From contig JAWPHD010001419.1 in the NCBI GenBank assembly GCA_037043455.1, positions 124,001-188,000 of the forward strand: a DNA stretch of 64,000 nt, given 5' to 3'. The position numbers and the translations under genes were made by a program. Positions 1-9,857 of this stretch are shown piece after piece. Numbering within the stretch: the first letter of the stretch is position 1; the number at the start of each line of letters is the position of its first letter. Origin of the DNA: Cyrtodaria siliqua (Eukaryota > Mollusca > Bivalvia > Adapedonta > Hiatellidae). The notes below the pieces were generated by a model. That model was not told the origin of the DNA. It worked only from the letters and a program-made list of their open reading frames with translations, and ran no database searches.

Positions 1-297
1 GGCTTGCCATATGATATCTTCTGAGGAGCACCAGTATGCCAGACCCACTGTTGCTTATAAGTGTGATGTTAACACATCATTGTTAAATGACATCCAGCAA
101 TCATATCAGATGCTGAAAGATGGTGATCCGATTGAAACCCGGGCATCTATGCTTGCCGAGCTAAGGAGCATGTCTGCAACACTGACATCAAGAAGTACTC
201 CAATCTCATCAGTACTATATAAATACAGGGGAATTTCGGAACTGCGCGACAATGCTGAAGGGTTGATAACGGACATTGTTTATGAAATGATGAAAAG
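1..297 (+). CDS. DUF6589-type gene, 5'-most visible exon (partial)
   Basis: The reading frame is open from the window edge through position 297, so the exon probably continues to the left; the ATG at 11 need not be the start. It encodes about 98 residues of a soluble, mostly helical protein with no motif I can name. The 3' end is set by a donor AAAAG|GTTTTG at 297/298, which leaves two bases of a codon. The next exon (892) begins with the one base that completes an Arg codon, so the join is in phase. The following 594-bp intron holds nothing I recognise. The family is assigned from the last exon. Function is unknown. Confidence 0.6.
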
Positions 298-891
298 GTT
301 TTGTATTTTTATTCATTAATTATCATTTATTGTGTCAAAATTAAATTATCTTTGATGATATATATAATTGAATTCTTGAATTTACACTAAGTGGGAAGTC
401 AAGCTTCAATGTTTGTGAATGATATTAAATTATGACAAGATTTTATAGTTTTTAAATGTAACAGCAATTACAGCAAAAACTCATTACTCCTAATACACAT
501 AACATAAAATTTCCCCTACACATGAAATAGTCCCTGTTAAATTATTGTGCCTTTTGTGTCTGCTTCAAATCATAGTGAATTATGAATCGCACATTACGTT
601 TTTGTATTCTTAAAGCAACTATTTACATCTAGTTTCTATTTATTTGTGCAACATATATCATTCACAAAATAAATAGATGTAATTAAAAAGTGTGTTTATA
701 TTTTCAATGCAATATTTTAATTTTTTTTCTCTGAACCTGTTTGGATAGTATGCTTTTTATGTATACTGATTATAGTTAAGCAAAACACCTTCAATTTCTG
801 TTTTAAGCAATGTAGAAAGAATACCAATCTGGATGTAATGAGTCATTTTGTTGCCACAATAACTATAATAATATTTGAATTCTGTTCACAG
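298..891 (+). other. Intron, no further feature seen
   Basis: AT-rich stretch between donor GTTTTG and acceptor TTCACAG. No repeat or ORF worth listing was seen. Confidence 0.5.
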
Positions 892-1075
892 ACTCCCTCT
901 TCTGATTGAAACCATGATTTGTGTGGCTGTTCCTGCAAGTGGAAAAATTACAGAGTCTTTAATTCCGACTTTGGCCTTATGCTACAGCATCTTACTGAAG
1001 CACAAGTTCCACAACCTATCTGCTTTTCACAGATTAGCAACATCCGTTGTAACTAGAGGGGGTTTAGATGACTCG
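892..1075 (+). CDS. DUF6589-type gene, second visible exon
   Basis: Exon bounded by acceptor TTCACAG (AG at 890-891) and a strong donor GACTCG|GTAAGT at 1076. It encodes about 61 residues starting LPLLIETMICVAVP and ending RGGLDDS. It enters with one base completing the Arg codon of the previous exon and leaves in phase 0. The segment is hydrophobic in its first half, but not long enough for a convincing membrane span. It contains no catalytic motif I recognise. Splice phases on both sides agree with neighbouring exons, which is the main support for the model. Confidence 0.6.
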
Positions 1076-2232
1076 GTAAGTTGATGAAAATAGTTAAATA
1101 TGCAAAAGAAGAGCTGAAAATAGTTAAATATGCAAAAGAACAGCTTCGCCATATTAGAAACAAAAGGAAAATGCCATGATTGGGCATAAAATATAATATA
1201 ATTTATATGTATGTTGATTTCAAACCGTTACACAATTATACTAGCAACTGTGTCAGCTCTTCTTTTGGTTTCTTCTGTTGTTTTGATTATTGTTGAAGTT
1301 TTGTTCTTTTTCTTATTTAAATGCATGTAAAGTGCTTGACCCCATATTATTAATAATACAGTGTACTATAGAACTGAATTCTTACAGCAGTTTCTATAAA
1401 CATCCTTTGTCATGATTATATAGTAGAATGAATGAATGAATGAATGGTGTTTTTCGGCACGTCGACACATAAATAGGTCATATTGTGCGCAAAAAAGATT
1501 ATATAGTAGAGCAGTTGGTGTTAATTTTAATTAGTAATTACCAAAAAAAAAAAATGTCATCATTGTTTTTCACTGACTGTTCAGGGTTTACTTGATCTTC
1601 TGTAATTTATTAAATGCACACACATTCTAATTGGGGATTTTAATTTACAAGAAGAAAAATATTAAAGCAAGCTGCATAGTAAAAAGTAAAATGTTATTAT
1701 TCAATATTATCATAAACAGTAATGAATACACTGAACATTTTCATGCTTTTGCCTTTCGAGGAATACATGTATATGGGAGAACATCATCAGTTATGGGGAA
1801 TTGAAACCAGGAACTCTACAGAATCCATGGTTGCAATTTTGACCCTCCAGAGATGGATCCTCACAGTTTTTTGTTTAAAAAAGTTTGTGTTACATTTTAT
1901 ACTGCAATTAATTGTTCACAGATTATATATATATATCTTTTAAAGAAACATGTTAAGAAATTATTGATATATTCCATTTTATTTTTAGCTCTTGATGTTA
2001 AATATAATTATTTATGTGGCCAGTGTAAACCACCAGATCAAAAGTCACTCTAGTGACAGAAATTCTTTTAAAAACCCAATAAATTTAAGTTCATTGTAAT
2101 TATATATATATATAATGGAAAAATAAGTTCATTGTAGTTTCTTTGGTATCTCTTACCTAAGAAATAGATTTAACATGTTCAAGATGTATATTATAATCTG
2201 TGAAAATAGTATTGCTTTCTAGTTTGTTACAG
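1076..2232 (+). other. Intron with small tandem repeat and (GAAT)n
   Basis: Intron of 1157 bp. It contains a 30-bp direct duplication at 1085-1144 (unit TGAAAATAGTTAAATATGCA plus ten more bases), a short (GAAT)n run near 1428-1446, and a poly-A tract near 1544-1553. No coding segment was recognised; short ORFs at 1722-2053 look incidental. Confidence 0.5.
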
Positions 2233-2318
2233 GGTTATAGAGTTGATTCTCTTGCAGTTATTGTCAGTCCTGTTCACTACCTGTTGAGAAAGCAGCTATT
2301 TGGAAGGAGTGGATGCTG
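2233..2318 (+). CDS. DUF6589-type gene, duplicated exon copy 1
   Basis: 86-bp exon between acceptor TTGTTACAG and donor GCTG|GTATGT. It encodes GYRVDSLAVIVSPVHYLLRK and about eight more residues, entering in phase 0 and leaving with two bases that pair with the single G opening the exon at 4393 (a Trp codon). A second copy lies at 3281-3366 with one coding difference (Val in AVIVSP here, Phe there). Because 86 is not a multiple of three, inclusion of both copies would break the frame, so only one can be used per functional mRNA. Confidence 0.6.
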
Positions 2319-2481
2319 GTATGTCACAATATAGCTACATTTACAAACAAACAGTTTTATTTCTGGTAGATTAAAAGTGCAAAAATTTACCAAAAACAGT
2401 AGTGTCATTTAATTCAAAAGTTATAACAGTTTCTCTTAAAATTCATGTTGTATATTGTATGCCCACGAAGGGTGGCATATA

Positions 2482-2964
2482 CACTCAAGTGATATGAAAA
2501 CGCAACACGGGAATTTCCGCTATATATTGTATGTACAATATGCTGCTTTTAATCGAATGGTACATGGCTACGTAAGACCTTTCCTTTTGGAAAAAATACT
2601 AAAACAACAAATAATACAGCAAATAGTATTCCTGCAATGTTTCATTATTCACAGAGTACGCGTTTGGCTCAATCATGTGAGCAAACTTAGGATGCAAAAT
2701 TTTGCAAACTATTTACATTAAATACAGTACTGAACTAGCTCAATTTTTCGAAGAGCAACTTCAACATTGATGAAGTTCTTGTTACAAAGTGTAGTGTGAT
2801 TAAAACGTCTACAATATCACAGTTGTGTCCTTTCTCTATTTAACTGCAACTTTTTTTTAAAAAAACATCTTGGGATTTCTGTGGAATATTATGTGCAATT
2901 AAGTATGCAGTATATACAATATATAGCGGAAATTCCCGTGTTGCGTTTTCATATCACTTGAGTG
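2482..2964 (+). mobile_element. MITE of family A, TA target duplication
   Basis: A 483-bp element with inverted ends CACTCAAGTGATATGAAAAC and its complement, continuing to about 50 bp of near-perfect terminal inverted repeat with the core GGGAATTTCCGCTATATATTG. It is flanked by TA on both sides. The tandem duplicate at 3523-3531 has the unfilled site GGCATATAGTAGTCG with a single TA, proving the boundaries and a TA duplication. TA targeting suggests mobilisation by a Tc1/mariner-type transposase. The short ORF inside has no recognisable product. Relatives lie at 11878-12361, 38214-38974, 52778-53254 and 55505-55883. Confidence 0.9.
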
Positions 2965-3280
2965 TAGTAGTCGCATTATGTCAGTTCGTCTGTACAATCG
3001 TGTCCGCTTAATAACTCTGACAATAATGGACGGATTTTCAAATAACTTCTCACAATTGCTCACCACAACAAGACGACGTGTCGCGCACAAAATCCAGGTC
3101 CGTGGCTCCAAGGTCAAGGTTACAATTAGAGGTCAAAGGTCAAAACAAAGTGCTTTCGTGTCCGGTTAATAACTCTGACATTCATGAACAGATTTTCAAA
3201 TAACTTGGCACATAGATTTAACATGTTCAAGATGTATATTATAATCTGTGAAAATAGTATTGCTTTCTAGTTTGTTACAG

Positions 3281-3366
3281 GGTTATAGAGTTGATTCTCT
3301 TGCAGTTATTTTCAGTCCTGTTCACTACCTGTTGAGAAAGCAGCTATTTGGAAGGAGTGGATGCTG
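3281..3366 (+). CDS. DUF6589-type gene, duplicated exon copy 2
   Basis: Second copy of the 86-bp exon, with the same acceptor (TTGTTACAG), donor (GCTG|GTATGT) and phases as 2233-2318. The only amino-acid change seen is Val to Phe in AVI(V/F)SP. It lies in the copy of the tandem duplication that never received the MITE and is nearer the next exon. Whether it is spliced cannot be told from sequence; frame rules make it mutually exclusive with copy 1. Confidence 0.55.
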
Positions 3367-3868
3367 GTATGTCACAATATAGCTACATTTACAAAACAAC
3401 AGTATTATTTCTGGTAGATTAAAAGTGCAAAAATTTACCAAAAACAGTAGTGTCATTTAATTCAAAAGTTATAACAGTTTTCTTTTAAAATTCATGTTGT
3501 ATATTTTATGCCGACGAAGGGTGGCATATAGTAGTCGCATTATGTCCGTTCGTCTGTACAATCGTGTCCGCTTAATAACTCTGACAATAATGGACGGATT
3601 TTCAAAAACCTTCTCACAATTGCTCACCACAACAAGACGACGGGTCGCGCACAAAATCCAGGTCCTCGGCTTCATGGTCAAGGTCACATTTAGAGGTCAA
3701 AGGTCAAATTGTGTCCAGTCAATAACTCTGGCATTCCTGGAAGGATATTCAAGTGCTCAGCACAACCAGACGACATGTCGCGCACAAAATCCAGGTCAGT
3801 CGCTCCAAGGTCAAGGTCACACTTACAGGTCAAAGGTCACTTCGAGGGCAATTGTCACTTACTGTGAC

Positions 3869-4120
3869 ATTTCCTTTTTTTATTTTATTTTTAAATATTT
3901 CTTCTTATTTTTTCATTTTTTTTTATCTTCATTTATTTCTTCTTTTTTTTATTTTATTTTTAAATGTTTAAATTATTATTTATTTTTTTTTAATATTTGT
4001 TATTTTTTTGTATTTATTTTTCTAATAGTTTTTTTTAATATTTTTTTTTTTATTATTATTATTTTTTTTTTAATATTTTTTTTTTATTTTTTTTAAATAT
4101 ATCTATTGGTTTCATAATTG
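3869..4120 (+). repeat. T-rich low-complexity tract
   Basis: About 250 bp composed almost only of T with scattered A, made of TTTTATTTT-like blocks, lying between two AGGTCA segments of the same intron. It inflates a spurious Phe-rich ORF at 3494-4096. Confidence 0.85.
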
Positions 4121-4392
4121 CTCCAAGGTCAAGGTCACAAATTTCTTGTCTTATTGATCTTTTTCCTCATAACAAACTTTTTCTTTAATTTTTCTTTAAT
4201 TTAATTGTTTTTGTTTATTTCTTTTTATACGCGATTTAAATATTCAATAAGAGCCGGCCGCCGGCCACAACCAGACGACATGTCGCACAGAAAATCCAGG
4301 TCCGTCACTCCAAGGTCAAGGTCACACTTACAGGTCAAGGTCACTTCGGGGGCATTTGACACTTACTGTGACATTTCTTGTTGGTATATATA

Positions 4393-5482
4393 GGACGAAT
4401 GGGAACGGAAAAGTTAAAGGCCGGTTTCAGCCTCACTTGGATCTTTTACTAGCTGTGGGAGAAGGGATGGTCACAGAACAGTTCCTTGAGTTTTTAGGGA
4501 ATGCAGATAAAACAAGCCAGCCTCAGCATTCGTTAATTACTGACTTGGATAATAAATCGCCTGAGGAACAGGAAACTCTTTTAATAAGTATGGTCGAAGA
4601 CTTCATGAAAAAGTATGGAAATGATATGGTTGAGACAACTGGTAAAATTGTAAATGCTTGTGAAGTTACATACAAACTTGTACAGAAGTTTAAGATTATA
4701 GTGCAGAATACTGGGGAGTTAGTTCTGCAGCCATACTTTGAAGCTGTTATAACTGTAAATGAACCGGATGAACTCTACAATTATTGTACCCAGTTGTGTC
4801 ACTGGTATTTACATTTAGTTGAACTGAATGACACGGCAAAAGAGGGTGACATGAATAGAGCTATTTTAAACAGCAAATATGCCCTTCCTTTCTTCTATTC
4901 ACATTCAAAACTAAGCAAGTACTTGGTCGAGAATATTGATTATATTCTGAAAACTGAATATTTGCTTTCACTTTTACAGAGATGCCGGGTACTTAAAGGT
5001 TCATTTGTCAATATCAAGGGGGGGAAAAGGTAAAAATGTTGAGAGCGATCTGGTTCAAGAACATTCAGTGTGCAATCAAAAAAGTCTAATCAAAACCTTA
5101 GGCGCAAACAAAACTGAGAAGGCCATCTCAAGGGTGACAAGCTCAGCAGAAACCATATCAGATATTTGCTCCCAGCTTGATATTAGCTTGAATTTGAAAG
5201 CAAAGTCGGTCAGACATTCAAAGTCTGTATCTCAAGTAGATGAAGAGAACATTTATAAACAATTACGAAAACATAGACCATTTCGATATACACCAGGAAG
5301 AAACTGAAAATGCAGTGGTTTTAATGGAATCCACCAAACTCCAGTCACTGAAAAAGATATTCCTTTAATGAAAGAGCGAATCAATCACATAATATATCGC
5401 TTGACGAGGGGTCTTATCATGCCTGTTGAAGAGGAAGATGTCCCTGTGAATAATGAAATACCTGAGAATTTGCCTCATTTGT
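4393..5482 (+). pseudogene. DUF6589-like C-terminal exon, frame-broken
   Basis: Acceptor TATATAG precedes a G that completes the Trp codon split at the 86-bp exon. About 213 residues follow in frame to a GGGGGGG run at 5019-5025. The family resemblance then continues one frame over through 5304, meets a TGA at 5305-5307, and resumes in the same frame to a TGA near 5482. Family features seen: HWYLHL, SHSKLSKYLVE, the GGKGKN...DLVQEHS block, SLIKTLGANKTEKAI, and RPFRYTPGR. These match my memory of DUF6589 (GGxGxN, D, EH..N, GANKTEKA). One missing G would restore the frame, so an assembly error at a homopolymer is possible, but the separate TGA argues for decay. Biochemical role unknown. Confidence 0.7.
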
Positions 5483-5931
5483 GATTCTTCTCAGTACTGA
5501 ACAGGAATAATTATCATCCAAGGCGATAACATATGGGATATTCGTCACACACACAGATAATTAGCGACAATCTTACGTAACATCTACTCCATTTCAGTTA
5601 ATATTTTAATATAAATGCACATCAATCCCTTACAATAGGTCGTCACTATTCATCTCTCTGTGTGACAAAGATCCTGACTGTGGATTTATCTCCAGTCCTT
5701 TTAAATCAAAATTGCATACAAATGTCAATGGATAAAAATATATTAATCTAAAGTTTAGAAGCATTTAGGATGTTATTAAATCAATTTAAGGAAAATAACT
5801 TAACAGTTAGCATTTTTTCTTTCAGCAAAATGTTTCAAAGAAAATGAACACTCTTGTTGTACGCAATTTCAAATGAGGTAGCAAAGAAGTGAACTTTTTT
5901 GTTGAAATACAAATATTGTACATCAAATTTT
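5483..5931. other. Intergenic spacer, no feature seen
   Basis: AT-rich sequence between the end of the DUF6589-like reading frame and a dispersed repeat. Nothing identifiable was seen. Confidence 0.5.
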
Positions 5932-6235
5932 AAAGCCGCTATCCCGCAAACAACAGGGCCATTTTACAACATATGTACACCATTTCTAAGCCTACTAACG
6001 GTAAGGTATATATGTAACTTACATATGTTGCGAATCCAAACTCTGTAACTACAATATCAACGCCTTTACCAGCCAGACAAAACATCACCATCTTGTGCGA
6101 CGAATTATGAGTTACTAACTCTAAATTCATTTTACACGTAATCATTTACAGGTATTTTAATATCCATGACTAAAATCTAGACTTTTAATCGGCAGATATG
6201 CATTATTTTATGACCTCAACACATGGATAGAGTTT
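5932..6235. repeat. Diverged repeat shared with 13835-14130
   Basis: Starts near GCTATCCCGCAAACAACAG and ends near GGATAGAGTTT. It aligns by eye, in the same orientation, with 13835-14130 (GCTATCCCGCCAACAACAG ... GGACAGAGTTT) with substitutions and small indels. It occupies the 3' flank of the helicase remnant and the gap between the convergent genes. The second copy lacks recognisable helicase sequence beside it, so this module is itself repetitive, consistent with being part of a mobile element. Confidence 0.7.
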
Positions 6236-7077
6236 GGAAGCACGGTTGTGTGTTGCAACATGTGCATGTTGTTGGCAGGATAGGGGCTTCAACTGTTTGT
6301 AACACTTCACCAAATTAATCTTAAACACATTTATGTAGACTGTTACTAGTCTTTGTGACATGGCTCCTTTAATAATGCTATACTTAAGACATGAGGATTT
6401 ATTCCGGTAGTACTCAATAATGTCATCTTTAATCCCAGGAATGTTTTTTGCAATGTCTCTATTACTGAAGTATAGTAATTCTTTGTCCCCTTCGGCCAGC
6501 CCTTCCAATCTCCTGCAAGTATTGGGATACATTTCTAGGAGGACAAGTGTGTATGATCTGGGTAACGTTTTCAGGATCGAAGCCCATTCCAGCTATGGAA
6601 GTAGTTAAAACTAGACGTATTTTTGGATTTTCCTGTTTTAGTTCCTTTATAGTAGTGTTTATTACATGTTCATCTTGTCCAGAACAAATTGCACTATATA
6701 AGGACTCATGAATGCTCCTTGGGCCAAACAGACTATTTAAATACATCATAGTTTCGCTCATGTAAAACACCGGTATGAACAACAAGGTTACAGGAAAGTG
6801 TTCTTTTTTTTCATACAGTTCATCACAAATCTTGTAAACAATGGATTCATACTCGCCCAGTACATCTTCACTTGATTTCTTCTTGTAATTTGCTAAGAAA
6901 ATGTTTTCCCTGTCTGGACTGTCTTCTATAATTGCAAAGTTTGTTAGACACAACAGTTTTGGGATTCTTTCTTTCTGTTCAACAGTTAGAGTCCCACTTA
7001 AAGCCACAACGGGAACATTTGGATAGAAGGCTTTTAAACTACCAAGCTTCTTGAAAGCTGTCCTGAACTCTTCACCC
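6203..7077 (-). pseudogene. RecQ-type helicase, exon 2 (motifs III-VI), frameshifted
   Basis: Minus-strand exon beginning at 7077 after acceptor ATCCAG; its first base completes the Trp split by the donor at 9858, giving DECHIIEKW followed by GEEFRTAFKKLG, as expected in RecQ enzymes. In order: VPVVALSGTLT (motif III), VTLLFIPVF (IV region), LVLTTSIAGMGFDPENV (V) and QEIGRAGRRG (VI, arginine finger region). Directly after motif VI the match jumps one frame (ELLYFSNRDIAKNIPGIKDD) and continues to about 6350, after which only scattered Cys/His residues suggest a zinc-binding domain. Role by family: ATP-dependent 3'-5' DNA unwinding. The frameshift makes this copy non-functional unless it is a sequencing error. 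Confidence 0.85.
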
Positions 7078-7246
7078 CTGGATTGATAAAAGTAAACATA
7101 ATTATGCATCTACATATGGCATGTATGGTGAGGTAAAGTCTTCTGGTCATGCTCACAAGTCGGCCATGATGATTATTGTATTGTTAAGGCTTTTGTAGTA
7201 TTTACAATGACTATTGTATACATTAAAGACATTTAAAACCTTCAGT

Positions 7247-7493
7247 AAGGCCCGAAAAAATAATTGCTAGATTTTCATCCTAATATTGTAAAATGTGGGG
7301 CGGGTGTTGATTTTTTTTTTCAGTTTTCATCCAAAATTGCTCCCATTTTAAAGAAATTTGATGTCCAAAGGCAATAAATGGTGTTGGGGAGGTAAACAAC
7401 TAATTGCAGAGACATGTGGTTGGGAAGGTGGGGTGGGGGGTGGGGGGGGGGGGGCGGGGATGAGAATCTAGCAATTTTTTTATTGTGGCCTAA
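7247..7493. mobile_element. Small inverted-repeat element with G-rich core
   Basis: Left arm TTGCTAGATTTTCATCC (with GGCCCGAAAAAATAA before it) and right arm GGATGAGAATCTAGCAA followed by TTTTTTTATTGTGGCC form imperfect terminal inverted repeats of about 33 bp. The interior carries a long run of G (about 7423-7460) broken by single T or C, with G-quadruplex potential. It sits in the helicase intron. No target duplication was established. Confidence 0.55.
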
Positions 7494-8149
7494 CATTCAT
7501 TCTTAGATTGTATTGCCTTATATTGTCTCTGTAACAAAACACACATGTATTGCAAGGTCCAAGCTTCCTGGTCCCCCTACATAGCTGTCAGCTTCAATTC
7601 TACAGGTTATGTAGTATTATCTGCTAGTAGCAAGGGTGTCATTGGATACCATCCAACTCATTGTTGCCAAGATTAGGACTTCTATATAAATAATCTGTTT
7701 TTTTATAATCATGTTTCTTAACAATGTATTTCCCCTAATAGTAGAGCCTGGGTGCCATGCAAAATGCAAAGGGGCGATCTTATAAAAAAAATATGTTTTT
7801 AATTAATTTATTTTTTTATTAGGGGAAATACCCTGTGTGGTTCCCGGGGGCCCCGTTTGGTCACGGGGCAAAGAATAGGGCCACTGCAGATTCCTTTGGA
7901 GGGGTAGGCAGAGGGGTAGAATCCCCCCCCCCCAAATTCATGTTTATTTTATCATTTTTTGTTCATGTTGATTAAAGGTCTTCATCATGATCCCTGCATT
8001 GTTTCAGGAGCCATCTCGCTCACATCAAAAGAGCAGTGGCAGAAAAACAATAAACGTGCCTCCAGCGTAAATGGAGTTTCTACGACAGAATTTGCAGCAA
8101 CTCTGCAGTTCAGGGTGAGAAGGTTCTAGGCCCATTTTCCATATTTTAT

Positions 8150-8305
8150 CTCGATATACATGGAGGATCAGTCTGGCATGTTCATGCCTGTTAGGCGCCA
8201 TATAACCTTTCATGTGTTGGTGCGCCTTAAAACATGCTCATGCCTATTAGGCGCCACATAACCTTTCATTTGTTGGTGCGCCTTAAAACCCAATTCAATT
8301 CAATT
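8150..8305 (+). repeat. SINE-like 3' end with internal duplication
   Basis: Two tandem copies (about 54 bp) of ATGCCTRTTAGGCGCCAYAT followed by AACCTTTCAT and GTTGGTGCGCCTTAAAAC, ending in a short (CAATT)n tail near 8292-8304. A GGTGCGCC-TTAAAAC module followed by CAATT repeats resembles tails of invertebrate SINEs; no A or B box was found upstream, so it would be a 5'-truncated copy. Confidence 0.45.
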
Positions 8306-8927
8306 ATTAGGGGAAATATGGTAATTTTCTTTAAAAGTGGTTTTGCTTCTTGATTATTCGATGTTCTGTTTAAGCATGTTTAGTGGGGGGTTTTCTCATA
8401 ATTATGTATAGTTTGTATGTACGTGTAATTACAGTATTTATGTTAACATTTCGCATGATATTATAATTAAAAATAATTTTATACGTAAATTAAAATACAG
8501 GAAAAACATGCACAGACTTACTTCACACTTTTATTCCTTTACTGACGTTATCTCACTCTTTAAGTCGTTTCCATGGATATCACATGCTTTTTTTACCAAA
8601 AGAACGAGCGCATGCGTAAGTTCTCTTTAGAATTGATGGCAGAAAAGATTTAGCATGTTTAGGGTAGCAAAAATCTTAAATGTGTAAATATCTTTATCAT
8701 CTCTCACTGCTACGGGTTTGAAATATTTAGCATTGTATTATAATAATATTACAATAATACTGTCATAACTCTTTGACCTCTTCAACACCCATTTCAATTT
8801 CACGGAAACACGAGACTACAAAACACTCAACAGAGTGAAAAAAATATCATAAAAAGTCATGAATCTCAGGACTAATGGAAAAGAATGAGGAAAATTAAGA
8901 AATCATATGGCATATAGTCTACAGGAT

Positions 8928-9328
8928 CTAACATGAGTACCTATTTAATAGTGAAGAACAATTTATTCAACAAGTTGGATAAAATGTTATGATGCGGGGC
9001 ATGAATGTTAAGATTCTATTTATCACATAACCACGACAAAGCCCAATAGGCAACATTTATTATTGTAGCTGCCTATATATAACGTTGTCATTTGATGACG
9101 TCATATGTTTTTAAGATGATGTCAATCTCCGTACTACACCGAACAAACTTTCTTGGTGATTTTCGTTATCCGGTAACGGAAATTGAAAAGGCAATTCCAA
9201 TGTACTCCGAGCTGAACGGAAAAGACCGAATGATGATTCGGCCTTCATTTGCATATTTATTTCACTGGTAATATGATAAATATATCATGGCTTTATTACA
9301 CTCCCACACCGCAAGTTATGTGATAAAT
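8928..9328. mobile_element. Foldback element, GAGGATC family, copy 1
   Basis: Begins near ACAGGATCTAACATGAGTAC and ends near GTTATGTGATAAAT. Inside is TTCTATTTATCACATAAC, the complement of the right end. The same architecture occurs at 38564-38916, 42984-43553 and 48361-48862. In this copy the left hairpin is shortened (one arm around AACAAGTTGGATAAAATG). A palindromic TGACGTCA lies near 9098. No coding capacity. Confidence 0.65.
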
Positions 9329-9590
9329 ATTATATTATTATATTAATTATAAATATTATTTTGGCTATATGGCATGTATGCTTTTAGCAATCTTTAAATC
9401 ATATTACGACGGTGTCTACTTGAAGCAGTGAACTCTATGCTCAACTTTTTAGTGCTGCCACACTGGAATACCACGCCGTAGACACATGACACGATATCCC
9501 ACCCAGTCACATTATACTGACACCGGGCCGACCACTTCTAGTATTACCCTTTATTAAGTTTATACGTCAAGGAAATGAGCTACTAGTACT

Positions 9591-9690
9591 TTTTTTTAAG
9601 TCTTTGGTATGATCCGGCTGGGGATTGAACCCACAACCTCCTGCTTGCAAGGCGGACTCTCTACCACCAGGCCACGCCGCGGCATATGGC
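9591..9690 (-). mobile_element. tRNA-derived SINE
   Basis: On the minus strand: a tRNA-like 5' region with an A box (GGCCTGGTGGTAGAGAG), an anticodon-like loop with TGC (CCTTGCAAGC), a B box (GGGTTCAATCCC) and then CATACCAAAGACTT plus a short A-rich end. The CATACCAAAGACTT tail is what I remember from bivalve SINEs. It lacks a proper acceptor stem, so it is not a functional tRNA-Ala gene. Confidence 0.7.
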
Positions 9691-9857
9691 ATATTGAAAA
9701 AAAGAGGGGCATATGGAATCCTAACAGACCTCTGTAGTGACTAGCCTCTATATTGTTTTGTATTTGGTCTAAATACTGAACTGAGTTACTACGACACCGC
9801 AAACAAACCTATCAAGATAAAAAATAACAAGAAAATTAATTTTAAAAAGTTGTTTAC

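Larger units (their letters stand above)
2165..3530 (+). repeat. Tandem segmental duplication containing one exon
   Basis: Sequence starting near 2165 (ATAGATTTAACATGTTCAAG) recurs near 3213 and runs in parallel through the 86-bp exon, its flanking intron and the start of a dispersed mollusc-type repeat. The offset is 1048 bp upstream of the MITE and 564 bp downstream of it. Removing the MITE at 2482-2964 therefore gives an ancestral tandem unit of about 564 bp. The copies differ by few substitutions, so the duplication is recent relative to the decayed elements elsewhere in the window. Part of the parallel runs on to about 3710 in the second copy. Confidence 0.85.
3105..4345 (+). promoter_or_regulatory. 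Cluster of AGGTCA direct repeats in repetitive DNA
   Basis: Tandemly related segments (CCAGACGACRTGTCGCGCAC followed by AAATCCAGGTC) carry AGGTCA pairs. One-base-spaced pairs (DR1 form) lie at 3130-3142, 3694-3706 and 3827-3839. Directly abutted pairs lie at 3808-3819, 4126-4137, 4313-4324 and 4332-4343, with degenerate ones near 3111-3122 and 3674-3686. AGGTCA is the nuclear-receptor half-site, and the abutted form contains TCAAGGTCA, the monomer site of SF1/ERR-type receptors. The motif is part of a dispersed repeat, so regulatory function is inference only. Confidence 0.45.
7078..9857 (-). other. Intron of the helicase gene, filled with repeats
   Basis: Donor ATG|GTAAAC (minus, at 9857) and acceptor TCCAG (minus, at 7078) define a 2780-bp intron with compatible phase. 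It contains the element at 7247-7493, an inverted pair TATTTCCCCTAATA (about 7727) / TTAGGGGAAATA (about 7818) with a further copy near 8307, a SINE-like 3' segment at 8150-8305, a foldback element at 8928-9328 and a tRNA-like SINE at 9591-9690. Nothing else is coding. Confidence 0.65.

Noticed and set aside
3494..4096. 200-codon ORF as a membrane protein
   Set aside because: The Phe/Tyr/Ile-rich half is a translation of the T-rich tract, and the first half is the AGGTCA repeat.
5305..5307. TGA read as selenocysteine
   Set aside because: The codon sits in a family not known for selenocysteine, an upstream frameshift is also present, and no SECIS-like element was recognised.
9591..9690. tRNA-Ala(TGC) gene on the minus strand
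   Set aside because: A and B boxes are present but the acceptor stem does not pair, and it continues into a SINE tail.
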